64,000 nt of DNA, taken from Xanthomonas cissicola (GTDB taxonomy: Bacteria > Pseudomonadota > Gammaproteobacteria > Xanthomonadales > Xanthomonadaceae). Below are positions 18,350 through 28,941 of this stretch, piece by piece (the stretch's first letter is position 1; the number at the start of each line of letters is the position of its first letter). A program made the position numbers and the translations under genes. The stretch spans positions 1-64,000 of the forward strand of contig NZ_VZPL01000010.1 in assembly GCF_008801575.1 (NCBI RefSeq), given 5' to 3'. The notes beneath the pieces are model-generated. The model saw only the letters and a program-made list of their open reading frames with translations. It ran no database searches and was not told where the DNA came from.

Positions 18350-18594
18350 GGCGGTTTCGCGCGGTGGGTGAGGGAAGGTGTTGTTATTTTGTAACGTTGG
18401 GCGCTTTGGCGAGCGCTAGCGTAGGTCGAAAGTCATGGCTCGACGGGCGATGTTGTTTGCTGTTCAGGTCGAAGGGGCCGGCGCGCGAACGCCACGTCGG
18501 ACCGACGCGGCGGAAATTCGGAGCCACTGGCCTCCCGGCGCTTTGCGTAGCGTTCCGGCTCTGCCAACATCGCAGGCTGCCTAGGAGTCCTCTC

Positions 18595-19992
18595 ATGAAT
18601 CTTTCCGCTGCCACTTCCGTTACCGATTCCGCCGCCGCAGCGTGGGCACCGGACAGCTGGCGCGGCAAACCTGCATTGCAACTGCCGGTGTACCCGGATG
18701 AAAACGCGCTGCAGGCGGCCATGCACGAGTTGGGGCGGCTGCCGCCGCTGGTGACCTCGTGGGAAATCTTTGCGCTCAAGCGCCAGCTGGCGGAAGCGCA
18801 GGAAGGCAAGCGCTTCCTGCTGCAGGGTGGCGATTGCGCTGAGAATTTCAGCGATTGCGAATCGGGCACCATCTCCAACCGGTTGAAGGTGCTGCTGCAA
18901 ATGAGCCTAGTGCTGGTGCACGGCCTGCATTTGCCGGTGGTGCGGGTGGGTCGCTTTGCCGGGCAATACGCCAAGCCGCGCTCGGCCGATACCGAAACGC
19001 GCGATGGCGTGACCTTGCCGAGCTATCGCGGCGATGTGATCAATGCGCCGGCCTTCACCGAGGCCGCGCGCGTGCCCGATCCGCGACGCATGATCACCGC
19101 GCATTCGCGCTCGGCAATGACGATGAACTTCGTGCGCGCGTTGATCGACGGTGGCTTCGCCGACCTGCATCACCCCGAATACTGGAATCTGGACTGGGTG
19201 GGCTATTCGCCGCTGGCGGCGGACTACCAAAAGATGGTTGCCTCGATCGGCGACGCCGTGCGCTTCATGGAAACGCTGTCCGGGGCGGAGGTTTACAACC
19301 TCAATCGCATCGATTTCTACACCTCGCATGAGGCCTTGTTGCTGCCGTACGAGGAAGGCCTGACCCGTCAGGTGCCGCGGCAGTGGGGCTGGTTCAATCT
19401 CAGCACGCACTACCCATGGATCGGGATGCGGACGGCCGCGCTGGATGGCGCGCACGTGGAATACCTGCGTGGCGTGCGCAACCCGATCGCGATCAAGGTG
19501 GGGCCGTCGGTGCAGCCGGACCAGCTGCTGCGCCTGATCGATGTGCTCAATCCTGAGGACGAACCCGGGCGTTTGAGCTTCATCCATCGCATGGGTGCGG
19601 CGCAGATCGCCGACAAGCTGCCGCCGTTGCTGGATGCGGTCAAGCGCGACGGGCGGCGGGTGCTGTGGGTCTGCGATGCGATGCATGGCAATACCGAAAG
19701 CACCGGAAATGGCTATAAAACCCGGCGTTTCGACAATATCCGCAACGAAGTGGAGACCTCGTTCGATCTGCACGCGGCCGCCGGCACGCGGCTGGGTGGC
19801 GTGCATCTGGAACTCACCGGCGAAGATGTCACCGAATGCACCGGCGGTGCGCGCGAGCTCACCGAGCGGGATCTGGAGCGGGCGTATCGCTCCAGCGTGG
19901 ATCCGCGTCTGAACTACGAACAGTCGCTGGAAATTGCGATGGCGATCGTGCGCAAGCAACAACAGGCGGCCTCGCAGCCGCTGGGCGCATGA
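18595..19992 (+). CDS. Class II 3-deoxy-7-phosphoheptulonate (DAHP) synthase
   Basis: This enzyme condenses phosphoenolpyruvate with erythrose 4-phosphate, the first step of the shikimate pathway. The 465-residue product is the plant-like class II type. Visible motifs are FLLQGGDCAENFSDCE, with the metal-binding cysteine, MTMNFVRALIDGGFADLHHP, and WVCDAMHGNTESTGNGYKTR. ATG 18595 follows AGGAG (about 7 bases). An upstream in-frame stretch to 18364 lacks family similarity and is excluded. It stands alone, divergent from the TonB receptor gene. Confidence 0.95.
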   Translation: MNLSAATSVTDSAAAAWAPDSWRGKPALQLPVYPDENALQAAMHELGRLPPLVTSWEIFALKRQLAEAQEGKRFLLQGGDCAENFSDCESGTISNRLKVLLQMSLVLVHGLHLPVVRVGRFAGQYAKPRSADTETRDGVTLPSYRGDVINAPAFTEAARVPDPRRMITAHSRSAMTMNFVRALIDGGFADLHHPEYWNLDWVGYSPLAADYQKMVASIGDAVRFMETLSGAEVYNLNRIDFYTSHEALLLPYEEGLTRQVPRQWGWFNLSTHYPWIGMRTAALDGAHVEYLRGVRNPIAIKVGPSVQPDQLLRLIDVLNPEDEPGRLSFIHRMGAAQIADKLPPLLDAVKRDGRRVLWVCDAMHGNTESTGNGYKTRRFDNIRNEVETSFDLHAAAGTRLGGVHLELTGEDVTECTGGARELTERDLERAYRSSVDPRLNYEQSLEIAMAIVRKQQQAASQPLGA

Positions 19993-20018
19993 GCGGCGTG
20001 TGCGCATGACGTGATGCT

Positions 20019-20036
20019 CATGCCGCGTGCGGCATG
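20019..20036 (+). promoter_or_regulatory. Stem-loop after the DAHP synthase gene
   Basis: CATGCCGC (20019-20026) pairs perfectly with GCGGCATG (20029-20036) around a 2-base loop. No T-run follows, so it is at most a weak or Rho-assisted terminator. Confidence 0.35.
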
Positions 20037-20077
20037 CTCTGGCAGCCATCCCTCTTTCCCCCCACAGGAGGAACGGT

Positions 20078-21205
20078 TTGACTGCCGATTGGAACGTCAT
20101 CCGCGAATACGCAATTCCGCTCGGTGCCTCGCTGCTGGCGGGCATCGTCACCTGGTCGTTGATGCTGTGGCTGTTTCGCCGCATGCAGGGCCGCGACTAC
20201 CGCCGTGCGCGCATCATTCGCGTGATCACGCTGCCGGCGGCGTTTATCCTGCCGCTGTTGTTTCTGGGGATCGCCACCGAAGCGACCCCGTTGGCCGGCA
20301 AGGCGCTGGCAGCGGTGCAGCATCTGCTGCATCTGGGAATCGTCGGCTGCGTCACCTGGTTGCTGGTACGCGCGGTGGCCGCCGGCGAGGCGGCGATCTT
20401 GCGCAGCAACCCGATCGAGGTGTCGGACAACCTCACCGCACGGCGTATCCAGACCCAGACGCGGGTGCTGAGCCGCGTGCTGATGGGCACGGTGATCCTG
20501 CTCGGCATTTCGGTGGTGCTGCTGACCTTCCCGCAGGTGCGCCAGATCGGCAAGACATTGCTGGCGTCGGCCGGCATCATCGGGCTGGTGGCCGGTATCG
20601 CGGCCAAGCCGGTGTTCGGCAACCTGATCGCCGGCTTGCAGATCGCACTGACCCAGCCGATTCGCCTGGACGATGTGGTGATCGTGGAAGGCGAGTGGGG
20701 CCGCATCGAAGAGATCGGCAGCTCGTACGTGGTGGTGCGGATTTGGGACGAGCGCCGCATGGTGGTGCCGCTGACCTGGTGGATCGAAAACCCGTTTCAG
20801 AACTGGACGCGCAGCAGTGCCGACCTGCTCGGCACCGCGTTCCTGTGGCTGGATTACCGTACGCCGATTGCAGCGGTACGTGCGGAACTGGAGCGTATCT
20901 GCCACAGCGAACCGCTATGGGATGGCCGCGTGTGCGTGACCCAGATTACCGACACCAGCGACAACACCATCCAGGTGCGACTGCTGGTAAGCGCGCGCAA
21001 TTCCGGCGATGCCTTCGATCTGCGCTGCCTGGTGCGCGAACGCATGATCGATTTCCTGACGCGCGAGCATACGTATGCATTGCCGAGGCTGCGCGCCGAA
21101 ATCGCGACGCAGGAAAGGCCGCCATCACGCCCTGCCGAGCCGATTGCGCAGGAGAGCGTGCGCTCGCCGGGCGCAGAAGACGGCGAGCCTGCGGCCAGCA
21201 TCTAG
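20078..21205 (+). CDS. MscS-family mechanosensitive ion channel
   Basis: It is predicted to be an inner-membrane channel that opens under osmotic downshock. The product is about 375 residues with several hydrophobic segments in the first 160. The MscS pore region and beta domain read GIIGLVAGIAAKPVFGNLIA, then LTQPIRLDDVVIVEGEWGRI and SSYVVVRIWDERRMVVPL. The TTG at 20078 is proposed as the start because AGGAGG (about 20068-20073) sits just ahead; an in-frame upstream ATG at 20027 has no such site. The C-terminal tail is proline- and acid-rich and variable. Confidence 0.85.
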   Translation: MTADWNVIREYAIPLGASLLAGIVTWSLMLWLFRRMQGRDYRRARIIRVITLPAAFILPLLFLGIATEATPLAGKALAAVQHLLHLGIVGCVTWLLVRAVAAGEAAILRSNPIEVSDNLTARRIQTQTRVLSRVLMGTVILLGISVVLLTFPQVRQIGKTLLASAGIIGLVAGIAAKPVFGNLIAGLQIALTQPIRLDDVVIVEGEWGRIEEIGSSYVVVRIWDERRMVVPLTWWIENPFQNWTRSSADLLGTAFLWLDYRTPIAAVRAELERICHSEPLWDGRVCVTQITDTSDNTIQVRLLVSARNSGDAFDLRCLVRERMIDFLTREHTYALPRLRAEIATQERPPSRPAEPIAQESVRSPGAEDGEPAASI

Positions 21206-21206
21206 C

Positions 21207-21303
21207 GCGGCCAAGAAAACAACTGCATGGCCGCCAAGCGGGTGCGGCCGTGCTCGGAATTGGCATTGACTACTCGTACATGCGGTTCCGTGCACGCCGG
21301 CCA
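21207..21303 (+). repeat. Dispersed intergenic repeat, copy A
   Basis: This segment, just after the MscS-type gene, aligns by eye with 45380-45484. Shared words include ACTGCA, GCCGCCA-GCGGG, GGAAT/CGAAT-GGC, CGTACAT and CGGTT. Roughly 70 percent of positions agree over about 80 bases, outside any gene in both places. I do not recognise a named element. Confidence 0.5.
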
Positions 21304-21449
21304 CGCCACCTGACGACGCTCGCTACGATATGTAGCTGCTTTTGTCGGGTGGTATTGCGCCAACTGCCGGCATCACATGTATTCGGCAGGTATTTGCACA
21401 AGTCCCCACCGGGCCGGTTCGTCCTCTGGGACGCAAGGCGTCACAGCGG

Positions 21450-23114
21450 TCAATCATGCTGGCGCGACCCCTGCGCCGGCGCGACGGGTGTCGTGCCTGA
21501 CGTTGCCGGACCTGGCGCAGCCGGCGCACTGGGCGCATAGCCAGGCGTAAAGCGCGCATGGCTGCGTTGTTCGTACGCATACGCCAGCTCGATCAGGCGC
21601 GGCTCGCTCCAGGCCGTGCCCATGAACAACAGGCCAAGTGGCAAGCCCTGGGTCTGTCCCATCGGCACGCTCAGGCTTGGATAGCCGGCCACTGCAGCGG
21701 CACCATAGCCGGCGCCGGGGAAGGTATCGCCCTTGCCGAGCGTGGTGACCCACGCCGCGCCGGTGGTGGGCACGATCAAGGCATCCAGGCGATCTGCCTT
21801 CAAGGCTGCGTCGATGCCTTCCGGCCCGGCCAACCGCTTGGCGTTGGCGCGCGCGCTCAGATACCCCGCATCATCGAGACCGGGCGCTGCCTGCGCCTGT
21901 TCGAACAGCTCCTGCCCGAAGTACGGCATCTCGCGCTGCGCATGGTTGCGATTGAACGCAATCAACTGCTGCAGGGTCGCCACGGGCGTGTGGTGGTTTT
22001 GCAGATACGCATTCAAGCCGGCCTTGAATTCGACCAATAAGACCATCTGCTCGGCTGCGTCCCACTTGCCATCGGTGACCAGGGCGGTCTCGACCACAGT
22101 AGCGCCTGCTGCACGCAGCGTCTGCACGGCGCGGTCGAGCGCCGTGGCGATCGCCGGGTCCTCGCGGAGCGGGTTGCGCAACAGGCCCAGGCGCGCGCCA
22201 CGCAGGCTGTCGGGTTTCAGGTGGGCGAGATAATCGACGCTGGTCGCCGGTGCCCTGGCGGTGGCCGGGTCCTGCGGGTCGGGTGCGGCGATGGCTTGCA
22301 GCACTGCAGCCGCATCGGCGACGTTGCGGGTCATCGGGCCGGCGGTGTCCTGGCTGGTGGAAATCGGGATGATGCCGTCGCGACTGACCAGGCCAACGGT
22401 CGGCTTGAGCCCGACCAGGCCGTTGACCGATGCCGGACAGGTAATGCTGCCATCGGTTTCGGTACCGATGCCGACGGTAGCCAGGCTTGCCGCGATGGCC
22501 GCACCGGTGCCGGCACTGGAGCCGCAGGGATTACGATCCAGCGCATACGGATTGCGCGTGAGCCCTCCGCGTCCGCTCCAGCCGGAACTGGATTGGGTGG
22601 AGCGGAAATTGGCCCATTCGCTGAGGTTGGTCTTGCCCAGGATCACCGCACCGGCAGCGCGCAGGCGCTGCACCACAAACGCGTCGCGGTCGGGACGGAA
22701 CTCGGCCAGCGCCAGCGAGCCGGCGCTGTTGACCATCGGCAGCGCGTCGATATTGTCCTTGAGCAGCACCGGGATCCCGTGCAGCGGCCCACGCACGTGG
22801 CCGGCTTTGCGTTCGGCGTCCAGGGCGCGGGCGTCGGCTTCGGCCTGCGGATTGAGTTCGATCACCGCGTTGAGCCTGGGGCCGTCGCGATCGATGCTGG
22901 CAATACGCTGCAGATACGCGCGCGTCAGTTGCAGGCTGCTGCTCTGGCCGCTGGCCATGCGCGCCTGCAGGCCGGCCACGTCGGCCTCGCTCAGATCGAT
23001 AGGATGGGCGGTGGACGCGTCGGCAGTGCCGGTCGCAGAACGCGATGGATCATCGGCATGCGCACAGCCGCACAGCGCGGCAAGCAGCGCGAAGGACAAA
23101 AGAGTGAATCGCAT
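21450..23114 (-). CDS. Amidase-signature-family hydrolase, exported (peptide-amidase-like)
   Basis: This 554-residue amidase probably cleaves amides outside the cytoplasm. An N-terminal signal with a lipobox-like LCGC (residues 14-17) suggests a lipoprotein. The amidase triad is visible: Lys119 in LLKDNID, cis-Ser199 in CGSSAGTG and nucleophile Ser223 in ETDGSITCPAS, with the normal 24-residue serine spacing. The layout resembles the peptide amidase of Stenotrophomonas. It is not part of the GatCAB operon. The C-terminal 25 residues are Ala/Pro/Gly-rich and variable. The substrate is uncertain. Confidence 0.88.
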   Translation of the reverse strand: MRFTLLSFALLAALCGCAHADDPSRSATGTADASTAHPIDLSEADVAGLQARMASGQSSSLQLTRAYLQRIASIDRDGPRLNAVIELNPQAEADARALDAERKAGHVRGPLHGIPVLLKDNIDALPMVNSAGSLALAEFRPDRDAFVVQRLRAAGAVILGKTNLSEWANFRSTQSSSGWSGRGGLTRNPYALDRNPCGSSAGTGAAIAASLATVGIGTETDGSITCPASVNGLVGLKPTVGLVSRDGIIPISTSQDTAGPMTRNVADAAAVLQAIAAPDPQDPATARAPATSVDYLAHLKPDSLRGARLGLLRNPLREDPAIATALDRAVQTLRAAGATVVETALVTDGKWDAAEQMVLLVEFKAGLNAYLQNHHTPVATLQQLIAFNRNHAQREMPYFGQELFEQAQAAPGLDDAGYLSARANAKRLAGPEGIDAALKADRLDALIVPTTGAAWVTTLGKGDTFPGAGYGAAAVAGYPSLSVPMGQTQGLPLGLLFMGTAWSEPRLIELAYAYEQRSHARFTPGYAPSAPAAPGPATSGTTPVAPAQGSRQHD

Positions 23115-23202
23115 GGATGGTCATCCCCGGGGAGAAGTCGCAGGCTAACGGCGCTGCGTCGGGGTGACAACGGAGGGCGTGCCCGCAAACGGGCAGGCAG
23201 GC

Positions 23203-23673
23203 TCAGCGACGGCGGCGTCGCACCAGGTCGCGTGCGAGCACGCCGACCACCAGCAGGTTGATCGCCAACACGCCCCAGGCGGTCCAGCCGGGATGACGCA
23301 CGATGGCGTAGATATCGAAAGGCAGATAGATGGCCGCCGACAGGCAGCCCAGCACCGAGGCCCACGCCTTGGCACGCCACAGACCCCAGGCTTCCACCAC
23401 ATGCAGCAGGCCATAGGCCAGCATGGCGGCAGCGGCCAGATGCACTGCATCGGGGCTGATGGTCTTGAGCAACGACGGCAGTGCGCCGTGGTCGGGGTCC
23501 AGATTGAAGCGGCGGATCAGGGTGATGACCGCGTTTTGCAGCGGGAGCGGGCCCAGAATTTCCAGGCCCGTCGCCGCCAACAGCGCAAGCGTCCCCTTGA
23601 CCGCCTCAAGCAAGGCGATCACATGCAGTCCCGGATGCGCGCGCGGATCCGGGCTATAGGGTTTGTCACTCAC
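23203..23673 (-). CDS. DUF2127 family membrane protein
   Basis: This is a 156-residue protein with about four hydrophobic segments and an N-terminal HVIALLEAVKGTLALLAATG, typical of DUF2127. Its function is unknown. It starts with GTG at 23673, only 16 bases after the typA stop on the same strand, so the two are probably cotranscribed. It ends in an arginine cluster, consistent with a cytoplasmic C-terminus. Confidence 0.78.
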   Translation of the reverse strand: MSDKPYSPDPRAHPGLHVIALLEAVKGTLALLAATGLEILGPLPLQNAVITLIRRFNLDPDHGALPSLLKTISPDAVHLAAAAMLAYGLLHVVEAWGLWRAKAWASVLGCLSAAIYLPFDIYAIVRHPGWTAWGVLAINLLVVGVLARDLVRRRRR

Positions 23674-23689
23674 GCGTCAGCTCAACAAC

Positions 23690-25519
23690 TCAGCCCGAAC
23701 GGCCAGCACGCTTGCGGTCGCTTTCGGTGAGGAACTTCTTGCGCAGGCGGATTTCCTTCGGCGTGACTTCCACCAGCTCGTCGTCCTCGATGAAGTCCAG
23801 CGCCTGTTCCAGCGTGTACTTGATCGCCGGGGTCAGCTTGATCGCATCGTCCTTGCCCGAGGCGCGCATGTTGGTCAGCGGCTTGGTCTTGATCGCGTTG
23901 ACGGTCAGGTCGTTGTCCTTGGAGTGGATACCGACCAGCTGGCCTTCGTACACGTTGTCGCCTTCGGCGGCGAACAGGCGGCCGCGCTCTTCCAGCGGTC
24001 CCAGCGCATAAGCCGGCGTCGCGCCCGGTGCATTGGCGATCATCACGCCGTTCTGGCGCTTGGCGATCGCGCCCTGTTCCTTCGGACCGTAGTGGTCGAA
24101 CACGTGGAACAGCAGACCCGAGCCCTGGGTCAGGGTGCGGAATTCGTTCTGGAAGCCGATCAGGCCACGCGCCGGGATCATGTAATCCAGACGCACGCGG
24201 CCCTTGCCGTCGGGTTCCATGTTTTTCAGCTGGCCCTTGCGGGTGCCCAGCTTTTCCATCACGCCGCCCTGGTGCTGTTCTTCGATGTCCACCACCAGCT
24301 GTTCGATCGGCTCCATCAGCTTGCCGTCGATTTCCTTGATGATCACTTCCGGACGCGACACGGCCAGCTCGTAGCCTTCACGACGCATGTTTTCGATCAG
24401 CACCGACAGGTGCAGCTCGCCACGGCCGGAGACCAGGAACTTGTCGGCGTCCGAGCCTTCCTCGACCTTCAGCGCCACGTTGTGCACCTTCTCGCGGTCC
24501 AGACGGTCGCGCAGCTGGCGGCTGGTCAGGAACTTGCCGCCGGACAGGTCCTTGTTACCGGCGAACGGCGAGTTGTTGACCTGGAAGGTCATCGAGATGG
24601 TGGGCTCGTCCACGGTCAGCGCCGGCAGCGCTTCGGGATGATCGAGCGCGCACACGGTGTCGGAGATGGTCAGTTCCTGGATGCCTGAGATGGCCACGAT
24701 GTCGCCGGCCTCGGCGGTGTCCTGCTCGATACGCTCCAGGCCCAGGAAGCCCAGCACCTGCAGCACCTTGCCCTGGCGCTTCTTGCCTTCGCGGTCGATC
24801 ACGCTGACCGGCATGTTCTTCTTCAGGGTGCCGCGCTGGATGCGGCCGATGCCGATCACGCCCACGAAGTTGTTGTAGTCCAGCTGGCTGATGCGCATCT
24901 GGAACGGGCCGTCCGGGTCCACGTCCGGGGCCGACACGTGCTGCATGATCGCTTCGTACAGCGGGGTCATGTCGCCTTCGCGCACGTCCGAATCCAGGCT
25001 TGCGTAGCCGTTCAGTGCGGAGGTGTAGACGATCGGGAAATCCAGCTGCTCGTCGGTGGCGCCGAGCTTGTCGAACAGGTCGAACACCTGGTCGATCACC
25101 CAGTCAGGGCGTGCGCCGGGACGGTCGATCTTGTTGACCACCACGATCGGCTTGAAACCCATCGCAAAGGCCTTCTGGGTCACGAAGCGGGTCTGCGGCA
25201 TCGGGCCATCCATCGCGTCGACCAGGATCAGCACCGAGTCCACCATCGACAGCACGCGCTCGACTTCGCCACCGAAGTCGGCGTGTCCGGGGGTGTCGAC
25301 GATATTGATGCGGTTGCCCTGCCAAGTGATGGCGGTGTTCTTGGCCAGGATCGTGATGCCACGTTCCTTTTCCTGGTCGTTGCTGTCCATCACGCGCTCA
25401 GCCAACACGGTGCGTTCGGACAGGGTGCCGGACTGCTTCAGCAGGCAGTCGACGAGGGTGGTCTTGCCATGGTCGACGTGCGCGACGATGGCGATATTGC
25501 GGAGTTTTTCGATAGACAT
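23690..25519 (-). CDS. typA: Ribosome-associated GTPase TypA/BipA
   Basis: TypA is a translational GTPase that aids 50S assembly and growth under stress. The product is 609 residues. G motifs are clear: AHVDHGKTT (residues 13-21), [12 protein letters not shown] and [12 protein letters not shown]. The EF-G-like domains and the BipA-specific C-terminal domain ([20 protein letters not shown]) follow. The start [12 protein letters not shown] is standard. A -10-like TATAAT lies about 50 bases upstream. The next gene on this strand is DUF2127. Confidence 0.97.
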   Translation of the reverse strand: MSIEKLRNIAIVAHVDHGKTTLVDCLLKQSGTLSERTVLAERVMDSNDQEKERGITILAKNTAITWQGNRINIVDTPGHADFGGEVERVLSMVDSVLILVDAMDGPMPQTRFVTQKAFAMGFKPIVVVNKIDRPGARPDWVIDQVFDLFDKLGATDEQLDFPIVYTSALNGYASLDSDVREGDMTPLYEAIMQHVSAPDVDPDGPFQMRISQLDYNNFVGVIGIGRIQRGTLKKNMPVSVIDREGKKRQGKVLQVLGFLGLERIEQDTAEAGDIVAISGIQELTISDTVCALDHPEALPALTVDEPTISMTFQVNNSPFAGNKDLSGGKFLTSRQLRDRLDREKVHNVALKVEEGSDADKFLVSGRGELHLSVLIENMRREGYELAVSRPEVIIKEIDGKLMEPIEQLVVDIEEQHQGGVMEKLGTRKGQLKNMEPDGKGRVRLDYMIPARGLIGFQNEFRTLTQGSGLLFHVFDHYGPKEQGAIAKRQNGVMIANAPGATPAYALGPLEERGRLFAAEGDNVYEGQLVGIHSKDNDLTVNAIKTKPLTNMRASGKDDAIKLTPAIKYTLEQALDFIEDDELVEVTPKEIRLRKKFLTESDRKRAGRSG

Positions 25520-25569
25520 GCGGAAAGGGCCCCTGTCTGGCGCCAGTCTTGAGATGAGGTAAGCCCGAC

Positions 25570-25575
25570 ATTATA
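25570..25575 (-). promoter_or_regulatory. -10 element of the typA promoter
   Basis: On the minus strand this hexamer reads TATAAT, placing the start near 25563 and giving a leader of about 44 bases before typA. The -35 region is weak. The match is by motif only. Confidence 0.5.
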
Positions 25576-25760
25576 GCGGTTTCGTTGCGCTGCCGTTGCC
25601 GATTGCCCTGAGCCGATTCAGATCGCCCATTCAGCTGGCGTGACGGGCCGGGTACGTGGCAGGCGGGAGCGTTGGACGATGGTCGTACCCATGCGGCCGG
25701 CCACGCACCCGGGTGTATCCTAACGGGCTATTGATCACTCCAGAACCTGCAAGGATTTCT

Positions 25761-26255
25761 ATGTCCCTGATCGCCACTCTCGACACCTCCCGCGGCCCCA
25801 TCGTCGTCGAGCTGTACCCGGACAAGGCCCCGCTGACGGTTGCCAACTTCGTCAACCTGGCCAAGCGCGGCTTCTACAACGGCCTGAGCTTCCACCGCGT
25901 CATCGCCGACTTCATGATCCAGGGCGGTTGCCCGGAAGGTTCCGGTCGCGGCGGCCCGGGCTACCGTTTCGAAGACGAGACCAACAATGGCGTCGGCCAC
26001 GAGCGCGGCGTGCTGTCCATGGCCAATGCCGGCCCGAACACCAACGGCAGCCAGTTCTTCATCACCCACACCGCCACCCCGTGGCTGGACGGCAAGCACA
26101 CCGTGTTCGGCAAGGTCACCCAGGGCCTGGACGTGGTCGATAGCGTTGCCCAGGGCGACACCATCAATACCCTCACCATCGAAGGCGACACCGACGCCGT
26201 GCTGGCCGCCAAGGCCGACCGCGTTGCGGAGTGGAACAAGATCCTCGCCGCCTGA
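25761..26255 (+). CDS. ppiB: Peptidyl-prolyl cis-trans isomerase, cyclophilin type
   Basis: This protein speeds proline isomerisation during folding. The product is 164 residues with no signal peptide, so it is the cytoplasmic cyclophilin. Active-site motifs are [13 protein letters not shown] (about residues 43-55), [17 protein letters not shown] and [12 protein letters not shown]. It starts at ATG 25761 after AAGGA. It is divergent from typA and followed 117 bases later by mdh. Ser-Leu-Ile-Ala-Thr-Leu is the usual N-terminus. Confidence 0.95.
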   Translation: MSLIATLDTSRGPIVVELYPDKAPLTVANFVNLAKRGFYNGLSFHRVIADFMIQGGCPEGSGRGGPGYRFEDETNNGVGHERGVLSMANAGPNTNGSQFFITHTATPWLDGKHTVFGKVTQGLDVVDSVAQGDTINTLTIEGDTDAVLAAKADRVAEWNKILAA

Positions 26256-26266
26256 TCGCATCCCGT

Positions 26267-26293
26267 CGAACGGCCGCCATGTGCGGCCGTTCG
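26267..26293 (+). terminator. Stem-loop after ppiB
   Basis: CGAACGGCCGC (26267-26277) pairs perfectly over 11 bases with GCGGCCGTTCG (26283-26293) around CATGT. The following T content is low, so it may be a weak terminator or a 3'-end stabiliser. Confidence 0.5.
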
Positions 26294-26357
26294 CTTGTCA
26301 ATGCGCGCCGCCAGGCCTTGTGCCCCGCCAGCGTGCGACCCCACCAACGTTTTTTAG

Positions 26358-27359
<1,002 letters not shown>

Positions 27360-27384
27360 GTTGGTCGATCACGGCAGTCATGAA

Positions 27385-27410
27385 AACGCCGGGCATTGCC
27401 CGGCGTTTTT
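27385..27410 (+). terminator. Bidirectional terminator between mdh and the GST gene
   Basis: AACGCCGGGC (27385-27394) pairs perfectly with GCCCGGCGTT (27398-27407) around ATT and is followed by T residues to 27410. The A-rich 5' side would give a T-run on the minus strand, so it can also end the convergent glutathione transferase transcript. Confidence 0.93.
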
Positions 27411-27444
27411 GTTATTACGCGTCGTGTGGCAAACGGCTGCGCTG

Positions 27445-28059
27445 TCAGGCCAGACCCTCGGCCTTGAGTGCAGCCTGCACATCGGCATCGGCCAGCATGC
27501 GTTGCACGAACGCTTGCAGCGCGTTCAAGCCATCCAGATTCACAGCGGCTTTCTGCGCCCACAGCAAGGTGACGAACAAATACGCATCGGCACCGGTGTG
27601 GCTGTCGCTGGCAAGCCAGGTACGACCTTGCAGATGCGCATCGACGCGCGCGTACAGCGTGCGCAATTTGACGCGCGCATCGTCCTGGCTGCGCGCAATC
27701 AGCGCCGGGTCTTGCAGATACGCGGTGCTGCCGAAGATCGGCTTGAAGATGGGGTGCACGTCGGCATTGACGAAGGCGATCCAACGATTGATTTCGGCAC
27801 GGCTGCGCGCGGTGCCATCGCCGGATAGGCCGGTGAGCGGCGCGATGTCGGCGATGTAATTGAGGATGGCTGCATTCTGGGTCAGTGCCCAATCGTCGAC
27901 CAGCAGCAATGGCACGGCGCCTGCTGGATTCAGACGCAGATACTCGGGAGATTTCATCGTCGCCGCATCGACCACACTCAGGTCGAACGGCAGCCCCGAC
28001 CAACGCAACACGATGTGATCTGCCAGCGAACAAGCGCCGGGCTTGGTATACAGCTTCAT
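27445..28059 (-). CDS. Glutathione S-transferase
   Basis: This is a 204-residue cytoplasmic protein of the bacterial beta-class-like GST family, which conjugates glutathione to electrophiles. The thioredoxin-like N-terminal domain includes MKLYTKPGACSLADHIVL, with the family cysteine and serine. The VPLLLVDDWALTQNAAILNY segment carries the cis-proline and the Gln-Asn glutathione-binding turn. The C-terminal alpha domain has DAYLFVTLLWAQ. The start at 28059 was chosen over upstream in-frame starts because MKLY is the canonical beginning. Substrates are unknown. Confidence 0.9.
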   Translation of the reverse strand: MKLYTKPGACSLADHIVLRWSGLPFDLSVVDAATMKSPEYLRLNPAGAVPLLLVDDWALTQNAAILNYIADIAPLTGLSGDGTARSRAEINRWIAFVNADVHPIFKPIFGSTAYLQDPALIARSQDDARVKLRTLYARVDAHLQGRTWLASDSHTGADAYLFVTLLWAQKAAVNLDGLNALQAFVQRMLADADVQAALKAEGLA

Positions 28060-28479
28060 GGACGATCCACGCGGAAATGAAGACCCAAGCTTAGCGGGCA
28101 GACGATGCCGTGTGGAGCGCGCAGCGGGTATTGGAGGCTTGAGCAGGGTGTCGCCCATTGGCCCGTTGGTCGCTGAAGTTGGTGTTATGCCGATACGAAG
28201 GGCACCATCATGCTAGCCAGCGCGGCAAATGGCGACAGCGGCTACAGCTTGGTCAGGGTCTTCTTTGCAACCTATCCGGGTGCGGGAGGCGGGTCGGTGC
28301 CTGATACCGCTTTCTGCCACGCCGGTCGATCGCCACGCGTGCGGTGTGTCCGTTGTACTGCGACGTATGGGTGTCTCGAGATGGGCGCATCAAGACGCGT
28401 CAGACGCATCGGCACTGCATCTCGATAATCAACGACCTCAGCGACGTATGACGCTCAGAGATACCGCGACAGTCCGCGC
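28060..28479. other. Intergenic stretch with no recognised gene
   Basis: Between the GST gene and the SleB-like gene I see no convincing coding frame, promoter or terminator. Short open frames have no family similarity. Confidence 0.4.
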
Positions 28480-28941
28480 TCAGGACGCGTTGCGCGGGCG
28501 CAGCGATTGCACGCGATAGAACGTGTGGTCGCCGATGGTGGCCACCTGATAGGCATTACGCCAGCTAGGGCTCGCGATTGCGCTGGCGGCAAAGTGGCTG
28601 GCGCCCGGCACGATCTCCTTGCGTTGGCCAACCGGCAATGCCCAGTTGCGCTGCGCCGCCAGTGCCACGCCCAAAGCCTTGTTCCAGGCATCGTCGTTCT
28701 TCAGCTGCGTGCCTGGCGCCACGATCGTCGGCGCGAATTGCTTGCGTGCAGTGACCACCTGGCACATCGAGTCGCCCCACAAACCGCTATCCAGGCGACG
28801 CAATGCAACTTCTGCAACGGCCTGCTGGCCACGCAAGGTCTGGTCGCGCGCTTCCAGATAGACGGTCGTACTCAAACACAGCGAATCTGCAGCTGGCTGC
28901 GGCAACACATGCGACAGCCAGAGTATCCAAACAAGTTTCAT
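28480..28941 (-). CDS. SleB-type cell wall hydrolase, putative
   Basis: The product is about 153 residues with an N-terminal hydrophobic segment (MKLVWILWLSHVLPQPAA) that looks like a short signal. The rest fits the Hydrolase_2/SleB fold: LCLSTTVYLEARDQ, GQQAVAEVALRRLDSG and MCQVVTARKQFAP include the catalytic Glu in YLEAR. Such enzymes are lytic transglycosylase-like and act on peptidoglycan. The start at 28941 follows AAGGAG (minus strand). The neighbours do not suggest a particular partner. Confidence 0.8.
   Translation of the reverse strand: MKLVWILWLSHVLPQPAADSLCLSTTVYLEARDQTLRGQQAVAEVALRRLDSGLWGDSMCQVVTARKQFAPTIVAPGTQLKNDDAWNKALGVALAAQRNWALPVGQRKEIVPGASHFAASAIASPSWRNAYQVATIGDHTFYRVQSLRPRNAS

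Noticed and set aside
16052-18394. 780-residue open frame on the plus strand, antisense to the TonB receptor
   Set aside because: It mirrors the receptor gene in a GC-rich genome where antisense frames stay open; its translation has no family signal, while the minus strand has a full TonB receptor.
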